DNA of 12,028 nucleotides, from positions 1-12,028 of the forward strand of contig JALGVQ010000083.1 of the NCBI GenBank assembly GCA_025774615.1. Direction: 5' to 3'. Shown here piece by piece: positions 7,612 through 12,028 of the stretch. The notes under the pieces were generated by a model. It ran no database searches, had not been told where the DNA came from, and saw only the letters and a program-made list of their open reading frames with translations. A program made the translations under genes and the position numbers. The stretch is from a bacterium (GTDB taxonomy: Bacteria > Blakebacterota > Blakebacteria > Blakebacterales > Blakebacteraceae). The number at the start of each line of letters is the position of its first letter. Position 1 is the stretch's first letter.

Positions 7612-7664
7612 ATTTCCAGACCAAGGTTCTGTATGAGGATTAATCTCAGGTACCCGTATCCTCA
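7605..7664 (+). other. Two consecutive hairpins after the ATPase gene
   Basis: ACCTTGG (7605-7611) pairs with CCAAGGT (7621-7627) across a 9-base loop. TGAGGAT (7634-7640) pairs with ATCCTCA (7658-7664) across 17 bases. Both stems are 7 bp and perfect. They may form the 3' end structure of the ATPase transcript, although neither is followed by a U tract, or they may be part of the repeat unit. Confidence 0.4.
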
Positions 7665-7709
7665 ACGCCCACATTTCCTCTGAAATTGGGGCACTTGTCA
7701 TCAATTGGT

Positions 7710-7721
7710 GGACCATGGTCC
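7710..7721. promoter_or_regulatory. 12-bp perfect palindrome upstream of the higBA promoter
   Basis: GGACCATGGTCC is its own reverse complement. It sits 5 bp before the TTGACA at 7727-7732, a normal place for an operator or activator site. A palindrome of this length can occur by chance, so its role is uncertain. Confidence 0.35.
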
Positions 7722-7726
7722 TGCTC

Positions 7727-7784
7727 TTGACAGAATATAATTAACCTGTTACGTTAATAATTAATCATTTACCTTAATCGTTAA
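7727..7784 (+). promoter_or_regulatory. higBA promoter region with periodic TTAA operator array
   Basis: TTGACA (7727-7732) is a consensus -35. A perfect TATAAT (7736-7741) lies too close to be its partner, and the element 17 bp downstream (TACGTT) is weak, so the exact promoter is ambiguous. The striking feature is five TTAA sites starting at 7741, 7754, 7761, 7774 and 7781, that is, intervals of 13, 7, 13 and 7 bp. They form two TTAA-N3-TTAA dyads (7754-7764 and 7774-7784) centred 20 bp apart, plus a single half-site. TTACGTTAAT and TTACCTTAAT (7749-7758 and 7769-7778) show the same 20-bp period. HigA has a helix-turn-helix domain and HigA antitoxins usually repress their own operon, so this is the likely operator. 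Confidence 0.6.
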
Positions 7785-7795
7785 AGGAAACGGTG

Positions 7796-7831
7796 ATGTT
7801 CGACCATGAACATCTGCTTTGCGAACTCTAA
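7796..7831 (+). CDS. Possible 11-codon upstream ORF overlapping the start of higB
   Basis: ATG 7796 is followed by ten codons and TAA at 7829-7831 (MFDHEHLLCEL). It has the better placed ribosome binding site (AAGGAA at 7784-7789), while higB's own ATG at 7806 lies 16 bases from it and has none closer. It could couple or limit toxin translation, or simply be chance. Confidence 0.25.
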   Translation: MFDHEHLLCEL

Positions 7832-8150
7832 ACTGCGAAAGCAGTGCAATGATAGTAGAGAAATGAGGAAGGTTTGGGGTGACAAGCGTGCCAGGAAAAT
7901 GAGTGTGAGGCTGCAAGAGATCCATGCCGCCGAAACACTGGATGATCTGAGCCATGCACATGGACATTTTCATGAATTACATGGAGACCGCAAAGGGCAG
8001 ATCTCGTGCTCTCTGGATGGATCATATCGCTTGATACTGAAGCCCGCTGAAGATCCCCCGCCGCATAAGGCCGATGGCGGATTGGATTGGAAGGAAGTCA
8101 GAGGGCTGATTGTCATCGGAGTGGAGGACTACCATGGCTCGTCTACCTGA
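7806..8150 (+). CDS. higB: HigB/RelE-type toxin (mRNA interferase family)
   Basis: This 114-residue protein belongs to the HigB (RelE/ParE superfamily) toxins that occur with HigA-ImmA-type antitoxins. It starts at ATG 7806 with the family's characteristic opening (NICFANSKLRKQCND), followed by HFHELHGDRKGQISCSL (54-70), YRLIL with R75, and the C-terminal GLDWKEVRGLIVIGVEDYH (92-110). Upstream codons in this frame are closed by a TGA at 7794, so the start is secure. Family members cleave mRNA, often on the ribosome; the target here is inferred only. The toxin gene is first and overlaps the antitoxin start by 17 bp, the reverse order typical of hig modules. Translation may be weak because the closest ribosome binding site is badly spaced. 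Length is normal and no key segment is missing. Confidence 0.9.
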   Translation: MNICFANSKLRKQCNDSREMRKVWGDKRARKMSVRLQEIHAAETLDDLSHAHGHFHELHGDRKGQISCSLDGSYRLILKPAEDPPPHKADGGLDWKEVRGLIVIGVEDYHGSST

Positions 8151-9249
8151 AACTGAATACCGCCCGGATGTATTTGTACACCCGGGAGATCATCTCCAGG
8201 AGTTGCTGGAAGAGCAGGGGATGACACAGGTGGAATTGGCGCGACGAACTGGTCGCCCCATTAAGACGATCAACGAGATTGTAAAGGGACGGATATCAAT
8301 CACTACTGAAACGGCACTGCAACTGGAACGCGTATTCGGAGTGCCTGCACACTTCTGGGTGAATCTGGAAAAGAACTACCAGGAATATCTTGCACGGATT
8401 AAGGAACATCAAAGGCTCAAGAGTCAGATTGGATGGCTACAGAAATTACCGGTGAAGGAAATGATGCAATGGGGGTGGATTGAGAAACGTAATAGCGAGA
8501 CTGAACAGGTTGATGAGCTGTTGAGTTTCTTCGGAGTTTCTTCAAAGAAGTCGTGGACAGAGGTATATGCGGTTCCACAATCAGCCTATCGCCTGTCAGC
8601 TTCCTTCAAGGTCGATAAGCTGGCGCTTGCCTCCTGGCTTCGACAGGGTGAGCTCACAGCAATGGAGATTAATTGCCAGCCATTCAATCGTGACCGATTT
8701 CTTGATGCATTAAGTGAAATCAGAAAACTGACAGTTGAGCCTCCCCATGTGTATCAAGACAGGATAAGGGAGCTTTGTGCATCGGCCGGTGTTGCAGCAG
8801 TGTTTATTCCAGAATTGCCGAATACCAGGGTATCTGGTGCCACACGATGGCTATCTCCAACCAAGGCACTGATTCAGTTAAGCTTGCGATACAAAGCTGA
8901 TGATCACCTGTGGTTCACCTTCTTCCATGAGTCTGGCCATATCCTCCGACATGGAAAGAAACTGGTTTTTATTGATGGAGATGAAAAGAGGGGGAATAAG
9001 AAGGGGGACATGGAGGAGGAGGCAAACAGATTTGCATCTTCTTTCCTGATTCCCGACGACAAATACCACGTATTCATTGCTGCTAAAGATTTTTCATGTA
9101 CCAATATCAAACTATTTGCCAAGGAGTTGGAAATTGCTCCGGGCATTGTCGTCGGACGGTTACAGCACAATGGTCATCTGGATTACAGTAAATGTAACAG
9201 TCTCAAGCGGCGGTTGGTGTGGGGTTCCCCTGAAGTGAGTGTGCAGTGA
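8134..9249 (+). CDS. higA: HigA-type antitoxin fused to an ImmA/IrrE metallopeptidase domain
   Basis: This 371-residue two-domain protein starts at ATG 8134, chosen because GGAGG lies 6 bases upstream; an in-frame TTG at 8110 would add eight residues with no such site. Residues 17-75 form the HigA helix-turn-helix (GMTQVELARRTGRPIKTINEIVKG), followed by the VFGVPAHFWVNLEKNY segment typical of HigA. The C-terminal half is an ImmA/IrrE (COG2856) zinc peptidase with H265-E-S-G-H269 and a downstream Glu cluster EEEANRFASSF (E294-E296) that supplies the third ligand. Both zinc motifs are intact, so it may be an active protease. It should bind and neutralise the toxin encoded just upstream and repress the shared promoter. 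In phage and ICE systems ImmA peptidases cleave repressors, so proteolysis of itself or a partner could link stress to toxin release; that is inference. Confidence 0.9.
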   Translation: MARLPETEYRPDVFVHPGDHLQELLEEQGMTQVELARRTGRPIKTINEIVKGRISITTETALQLERVFGVPAHFWVNLEKNYQEYLARIKEHQRLKSQIGWLQKLPVKEMMQWGWIEKRNSETEQVDELLSFFGVSSKKSWTEVYAVPQSAYRLSASFKVDKLALASWLRQGELTAMEINCQPFNRDRFLDALSEIRKLTVEPPHVYQDRIRELCASAGVAAVFIPELPNTRVSGATRWLSPTKALIQLSLRYKADDHLWFTFFHESGHILRHGKKLVFIDGDEKRGNKKGDMEEEANRFASSFLIPDDKYHVFIAAKDFSCTNIKLFAKELEIAPGIVVGRLQHNGHLDYSKCNSLKRRLVWGSPEVSVQ

Positions 9250-9273
9250 TTTAGATCTGTTGCCTCGTATGGC

Positions 9274-9299
9274 TTGGATCCGTACTCCTCGGACCTTGG
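9274..9299 (+). repeat. Right copy of 26-bp imperfect direct repeat flanking higBA
   Basis: This copy also begins TTGGATCCGTAC and ends ACCTTGG, and matches 7586-7611 at 23 of 26 positions. It starts 24 bp after the higA stop. The ACCTTGGTC that closes this copy is the exact reverse complement of GACCAAGGT at 7619-7627 beside the left copy. Confidence 0.65.
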
Positions 9300-9551
9300 T
9301 CTCCGGCCGGTGTACCCTGGTGAACAGTCATTTACTTGATCCAGCTGTTAAGTTCGCAAGGGCTACGTAACGAGATGAGTCTCACGCAACCAGTATCCCA
9401 GTTCGAGGCGGTACCCCGGCTCGCGCCTAATACAGGTTCAGGGTGCAGTTGTTGGGCAGGGGATAATGACCTCTGATTTCCTGCGTGTAAGGCAGGCCCA
9501 GGCTACTATGCCCCCACCGGTCCCAATAGGTCACCGGACAGCACTGAGCAT
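9300..9551. other. Non-coding gap between higA and the lysine-rich microprotein gene
   Basis: I find no credible gene here. The plus-strand frame at 9466-9678 is a shadow of the lysine-rich gene on the other strand (its poly-Phe/Leu stretch is the complement of AAA/AAG codons). Small inverted repeats are present, for example CCTGC/GCAGG at 9480-9496, but none has a T tract. Both neighbouring genes point into this region, so it should contain termination sites that I cannot define. Confidence 0.4.
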
Positions 9552-9659
9552 TTATTTACTCTTTTTTTCTCTTTTCAATTTTCGTTTTTCCTTTGGATTA
9601 AGCTGGGCCTTTTTCTGTTGTTCCCTTTTGCCTTTATCCTTTTTTCCCTTATCACCCAT
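9552..9659 (-). CDS. Small lysine-rich hypothetical protein (35 residues)
   Basis: On the minus strand an ATG at 9659-9657 is preceded by AAGGAG (9673-9668) with 8 bases spacing, an excellent ribosome binding site. It opens a 35-codon frame ending in TAA at 9554-9552. The product begins MGDKGKKDKGKREQQ and ends LKREKKSK. More than a third of its residues are Lys, with several Arg, Glu, Asp and Gln and hardly any hydrophobics, so it should be disordered and nucleic-acid-binding in character. From memory, very similar tiny MGDKGKKDK-starting proteins are annotated as hypothetical in many unrelated bacteria, which supports a real gene; I could not check this. Function is unknown. It is read toward higA and sits downstream of, and on the same strand as, the serine hydrolase gene. 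The A-rich codon choice makes this the most T-rich stretch of the plus strand. Confidence 0.8.
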   Translation of the reverse strand: MGDKGKKDKGKREQQKKAQLNPKEKRKLKREKKSK

Positions 9660-9702
9660 ATCTGTTTCTCCTTGCTAGAAAAAACTTACACCGGACCGTG
9701 GC

Positions 9703-9722
9703 ACCGAAAACCCGTCTTCGGT
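9703..9722 (-). other. Inverted repeat upstream of the lysine-rich gene
   Basis: ACCGAA (9703-9708) pairs with TTCGGT (9717-9722) around 8 bases. It lies 44 bp upstream of the microprotein ATG and downstream of the serine hydrolase. A similar CCGAA...TTCGG pair lies at 3731-3747 in the padR control region. It could be an mRNA hairpin or a regulator site. Confidence 0.3.
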
Positions 9723-9744
9723 CGTTAAAGCTAGCAGATAAGAT

Positions 9745-9766
9745 CGTTTGGCAACACCGCCAAACG
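9745..9766 (-). terminator. Strong hairpin after the serine hydrolase gene (putative terminator)
   Basis: CGTTTGGC (9745-9752) pairs perfectly with GCCAAACG (9759-9766) around a 6-base loop. It lies 66-87 bp beyond the serine hydrolase stop on its coding strand, followed there by ATCTTATCT, a weak U-containing tail. It is a likely 3' end or stability hairpin for that transcript. Confidence 0.5.
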
Positions 9767-9831
9767 TTTGCAGCATGCCCCGAATTTCATCGAAGAACCC
9801 ATTAGAAGCTTCATCACCACGACCTGACAGA

Positions 9832-10953
9832 TCAGTTCGGCAAGAACGTATCCGCCACGATTTCCCCGATCCGCCACGAGCTCACTCGATACCGATTGGT
9901 GAACACGATGATCGCGAGCTCCTGGTCTGGGAGACGCCTGAAATTCGCTGTGAAGCCTGCCACCTGTCCACTGTGACCGACTGACCGGTACCCTCGATAC
10001 TGCCCAACGTTCCAACCGAAGCCGTATCCCGTGTCGTCCCCGTTCGGGAGGACCACCGGGGTCCACATGGCCGACCTGGATTCGTCGCTGAGGATGCGAT
10101 CCCCGTTCAGGGCCTCATCCCACTTCGCCATGTCGTGCACGGACGACACGAGACCCCCCGCGCCGAGGGTCGATGAGGTCTGCGTCGCGTCTCGGTTCAT
10201 CAGTTCGATGCCCATCCGGTCCACCCAATACCCCGAGGCTCGGTGGAGAATGATGTCTTCGGGATCGGCCAGGCGCGTCTGATTCATGCCCAGGGGCTCG
10301 AAGATCCTCGACCGGAGGACCTGGCTTAGCGGACGCCCTTCGATACGCTCCACGATGAGGCTGAGCAGGAAGTATCCAGTATTGCTGTAGTACCATCCTG
10401 TTCCTGGCTCGAAGTCCATGGGCCGAGAGTGGGCCACTCGGATGATCTGCTCGGGCGTGAAGCGGAACCGGTATGCCTCGTAGGTCTGGATCTCCTCGTA
10501 GTCGGGAATGCCAGATGTGTGGGTGAGCAACTGCCGCACTGTAACACCCAGCCACTCACCGGGCAGGTCGTGCAGGTACTCATGGATTCCATCGTCCAGG
10601 CCTACTCCCCCCTCCTCCACGAGCAGCATGATGGCTGTCGCTATGAACTGCTTGCTGATAGAACCGATCTCAAAGACGGTGCTGTCGGAAACTGGCACCC
10701 TGAGTTCGACGTTTGCCATTCCGTAGCTTTGGACATGGACAAGACGGCCCCTGGAGGCGACTCCAATTAGGACGCCGGGGATATTGTTTGCTGCCATCTC
10801 CGCCTGGATGCGTTCGTCCATGACAGTGAGGTCATCCGCCGTGGGCCGAATCACCTGGGCTGACAGCCGCGAGAGGGGTGGGGCGGTGGCTGTAATGAGG
10901 AGCACTGCGACCACCATACCCCCTACCTTGACCGCACGTCTCCATATGTCCAT
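9832..10953 (-). CDS. Exported serine hydrolase of the class C beta-lactamase-like family
   Basis: This 373-residue protein of the beta-lactamase/penicillin-binding-protein-like serine hydrolase family (COG1680) starts at ATG 10953, chosen because GGGGAGG lies 6-7 bases upstream. The longer frame from 11061 lacks this and would bury the signal sequence. Residues 1-32 form a signal peptide (WRRAVKV, then a hydrophobic run, ending LSA-Q), so the enzyme works outside the cytoplasm. The three catalytic motifs are present: S98-I-S-K101 (SxxK), Y189-S-N191 (YxN) and H327-S-G329 (HxG, in place of KTG). QLLTHTSGIPDY (141-152) and EPLGMNQT (219-226) are family marks. Substrate is unknown; relatives include D-aminopeptidases, esterases and peptidoglycan-type hydrolases, and true beta-lactamase activity is not implied. 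It stands as a single gene with a hairpin after the stop. Confidence 0.93.
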   Translation of the reverse strand: MDIWRRAVKVGGMVVAVLLITATAPPLSRLSAQVIRPTADDLTVMDERIQAEMAANNIPGVLIGVASRGRLVHVQSYGMANVELRVPVSDSTVFEIGSISKQFIATAIMLLVEEGGVGLDDGIHEYLHDLPGEWLGVTVRQLLTHTSGIPDYEEIQTYEAYRFRFTPEQIIRVAHSRPMDFEPGTGWYYSNTGYFLLSLIVERIEGRPLSQVLRSRIFEPLGMNQTRLADPEDIILHRASGYWVDRMGIELMNRDATQTSSTLGAGGLVSSVHDMAKWDEALNGDRILSDESRSAMWTPVVLPNGDDTGYGFGWNVGQYRGYRSVGHSGQVAGFTANFRRLPDQELAIIVFTNRYRVSSWRIGEIVADTFLPN

Positions 10954-11271
10954 CGCATACCTCCCCTGTATTTTCGCTCCACCGATCAAGATCGCGATCG
11001 CGTTCGAGCCGAGGATCACCACACCTTCGTCGAAAGCGCAGAGCCACAATCTCATGGTCATCTGGTGTCTTTATACTCGCGTTCTAACGTCAGCATAACC
11101 TGCAAGCGCAGCCAGGCGCTGGTCATGCCAGAGGCAAGAGGCAGTAGCCGGCATGAGCACAAACTGCAAAGCCTGTGACAGGCAAGATTGTCAGGTTCAT
11201 GTAGTTGTTCGACGGCATGCGGATCCTCGCGGTCTGTACCGCAAGCTGCGACGATCAACCAGCGAGATCCT
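10954..11271. other. 318-bp gap between the phosphatase and serine hydrolase genes
   Basis: No credible gene is seen here. It must contain the serine hydrolase promoter (minus strand), but I see no clear -35/-10 pair. Structures include a 7-bp inverted repeat TCATGCC (11123-11129) and GGCATGA (11150-11156), a CCAG-GCG-CTGG hairpin near 11113-11123, and the GCCTG/CAGGC hairpin listed separately. The region reads like degenerate or repeat-derived sequence, but I could not assign it to a known element. Confidence 0.4.
11171..11183 (-). terminator. Short hairpin with T-rich tail after the phosphatase gene
   Basis: On the minus strand GCCTG-TCA-CAGGC is followed by TTTGCAGTTTG, a weak intrinsic-terminator shape 89 bp beyond the phosphatase stop. 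Confidence 0.35.
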
Positions 11272-11811
11272 TCAACCCCCTCGTTCGTGGTACCTGGCGA
11301 TCAGCTTCTCCTGATCCTCGGTCTCGATGGATCCTGGCCGCAGCTCGCGCACCCGGTCGATGGCCGCCTGCGGCTCGTCGCCCAGGTGGACGAAATAGGC
11401 CGCCAGAAAGGTGCCCGTGCGTCCCTTGCCCGCCGCGCAGTGCACGCCCACCCGGCCGCCGGCGGCGATGACCGCATCGACCCGGTCGACGAACTCGACG
11501 ATCTGTTCGAGCTTCGGGGCATGGAAGTCCTCCACGGGCAGGTGCAGGGGGGTGAGGTCGTGCCGCTGCAGGGCCGCGGCGTCCAAGGGCGTCTCGGTGA
11601 GGGTGACCAGCAGGTCGATGCGCTGGCGGTTCAGGTAGTCGAGGTCGCTGTCCAGAGCTCCGCCCGTACCAGGGCGCGGCAAGCCGGCGACCTTCTCGTC
11701 GATGACCCAGGAAAAACCGTCCTGCATGGGTGTGGAACCGCCTTTCTGTTCTCCCGAGCAGCCGTTGAAGAGGATGGCCAGGGCGATTAGCAAGGTCACT
11801 GTCGCTCTCAT
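11272..11811 (-). CDS. DUSP23-like protein tyrosine/dual-specificity phosphatase lipoprotein
   Basis: This 179-residue predicted lipoprotein carries a cysteine-dependent phosphatase domain. It starts at ATG 11811, with AGGAG about 8 bases upstream. Residues 1-18 are a signal peptide ending in the lipobox F-N-G-C (C18), the same F-N-[A/G]-C pattern as in the beta-propeller lipoprotein. The catalytic P-loop is intact, H124-C125-A-A-G-K-G-R131-T (HCxxGxxRT), with the general-acid loop VEDFHAP (D95). The FSWV...VAGLPRPG start, the LVTLTE strand and the ending RPGSIETEDQEKL are strikingly like the eukaryotic DUSP23 (VHZ) subfamily. It should remove phosphate from Tyr or Ser/Thr, or from another small phospho-compound, outside the cytoplasm, attached to a membrane. 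Its codons are clearly more GC-rich than those of the toxin-antitoxin island. It is a single gene, divergent from the next gene on the plus strand. Confidence 0.9.
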   Translation of the reverse strand: MRATVTLLIALAILFNGCSGEQKGGSTPMQDGFSWVIDEKVAGLPRPGTGGALDSDLDYLNRQRIDLLVTLTETPLDAAALQRHDLTPLHLPVEDFHAPKLEQIVEFVDRVDAVIAAGGRVGVHCAAGKGRTGTFLAAYFVHLGDEPQAAIDRVRELRPGSIETEDQEKLIARYHERGG

Positions 11812-11937
11812 GATTCATCTCCTGCAATGCCTCGGGTACACAGCTGTCACGACTCGATATCGTGATCCGGCCATCGACCCCAGATGATATGACCGTTTCG
11901 TCCGCCTAAAGTCCTGCGCGTCAGCTGCAGAGATGGT

Positions 11938-11973
11938 ATGAGAAGGCCGGTCTCTGTCGCGCAGTACCGTTAA
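11938..11973 (+). CDS. Possible 11-residue leader peptide
   Basis: ATG 11938 opens an 11-codon frame (MRRPVSVAQYR) closed by TAA at 11971-11973, with a weak AGAG five bases upstream. It runs through the 5' arm of the stem that hides the downstream ribosome binding site and stops inside the next hairpin. A ribosome translating or stalled here would open that stem. This is a candidate only; short frames like this can arise by chance. Confidence 0.3.
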   Translation: MRRPVSVAQYR

Positions 11974-12024
11974 GGTCTGCAGTAAGACTAACGGGCTCAG
12001 AGGCCCTCAACAAGGAGACCGGCC
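11945..12024 (+). promoter_or_regulatory. Structured mRNA leader sequestering the ribosome binding site of the gene at 12025
   Basis: GGCCGGTCTC (11945-11954) pairs perfectly over 10 bp with GAGACCGGCC (12015-12024), which contains most of the GGAG ribosome binding site and ends at the base before the ATG. Inside, CCGTTA (11967-11972) pairs with TAACGG (11989-11994), and GTCT (11975-11978) with AGAC (11985-11988), leaving a 2-base bulge and a GCAGTA loop. GGGC (11993-11996) can also pair with GCCC (12003-12006), competing with the base of the second stem. The whole resembles a closed junction that would block translation until opened by a ligand, protein or ribosome. I do not recognise a known riboswitch class. 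Confidence 0.6.
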
Positions 12025-12028
12025 ATGA
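12025..12028 (+). CDS. Start of a gene cut by the window end
   Basis: ATG at 12025-12027 is preceded by AAGGAG (12012-12017) at 7 bases spacing and by the structured leader. Only four bases are visible, so the product is unknown. It is divergent from the phosphatase gene. Confidence 0.6.

Noticed and set aside
8110-8133. Upstream TTG start for higA
   Set aside because: It has no ribosome binding site; ATG 8134 has GGAGG at 6 bases and fits the usual N-terminus.
9274-9420. Integron attC site around higBA (GTTAAGT at 9347-9353 fits GTTRRRY)
   Set aside because: No matching RYYYAAC partner site was found at suitable distance, and the left repeat copy lacks the motif as well. The TCTAAC near 11086 likewise has no partner.
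9466-9678. Plus-strand 70-residue hydrophobic frame (Phe/Leu/Ser-rich)
   Set aside because: It is the complement of the lysine-rich minus-strand gene, which has the far better ribosome binding site and a coherent product.
10954-11061. N-terminal extension of the serine hydrolase to ATG 11061
   Set aside because: It would put 36 residues before the signal peptide; the GGGGAGG site supports the ATG at 10953.
11255-11827. Minus-strand 190-residue frame overlapping the phosphatase
   Set aside because: It is an Arg/Pro/Gly-rich out-of-frame shadow, while the overlapping frame encodes an intact HCxxGxxRT phosphatase.
11945-12024. Known riboswitch (TPP, cobalamin, SAM, glycine, c-di-GMP, purine)
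   Set aside because: None of the conserved core sequences of these classes that I can recall is present, so I report only an unassigned structured leader.
1-12028. CRISPR array, tRNA, rRNA, insertion sequence or prophage genes
   Set aside because: No regularly spaced repeats, cloverleaf sequences, rRNA-like stretches, transposase or integrase motifs were seen on either strand.

Overview
The window looks like a chromosomal stretch from an uncultured, fairly GC-rich Gram-negative-type bacterium. A PadR regulator paired with an 'orphan' duplicated-domain FtsX permease (ADOP type), a 6-bladed beta-propeller lipoprotein and an exported class-C-like serine hydrolase suggest Acidobacteriota, Gemmatimonadota or a related candidate phylum (Krumholzibacteriota/Eisenbacteria-like). 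This placement is inference from gene content only; no marker gene is present.

Layout. (1) 2-430: the 3' end of a + strand gene of uncertain function, possibly a degenerate transglutaminase-like fold. (2) 3571-512, minus strand: a two-gene PadR -> ADOP permease operon. (3) 3832-5085, plus: a predicted beta-propeller lipoprotein, divergent from padR. (4) 5094-9250, visibly more AT-rich: an accessory stress/defence-type island, all on +. It holds a wHTH-nucleotidyltransferase (MNT) antitoxin with a HEPN toxin, a solitary AAA_14/DUF4143 ATPase, and a HigB-type toxin with a HigA antitoxin fused to an ImmA/IrrE metallopeptidase. (5) 9659-9552, minus: a 35-codon lysine-rich microprotein gene with a strong Shine-Dalgarno sequence. 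(6) 10953-9832, minus: a secreted serine hydrolase. (7) 11811-11272, minus: a lipoprotein-anchored DUSP23-like tyrosine/dual-specificity phosphatase. (8) 11938-12028, plus: a structured mRNA leader, with a possible leader peptide, whose 10-bp stem hides the ribosome binding site of a gene that starts at 12025 and is cut by the window end.

How the parts work together. The island is made of self-regulating modules, each with its own promoter-operator region. The MNT gene has TTGACA-16-TATAAT wrapped around a 14-bp palindrome, and a second copy of an 8-bp half-site 21 bp away. The higBA region carries five TTAA half-sites spaced 13-7-13-7 bp. The MNT and ATPase promoters would put the transcription start almost on the ATG, so both mRNAs may be leaderless. 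The higBA module is bracketed by an imperfect 26-bp direct repeat (7586-7611 and 9274-9299, 23/26 identical), suggesting duplication or insertion-associated ends.

The most interesting points are the leader/leader-peptide arrangement at 11938-12024, the TTAA array, the module-flanking repeat, the nearly leaderless promoters and the overlooked lysine-rich microprotein. No rRNA, tRNA, CRISPR array, transposase or integrase was seen.
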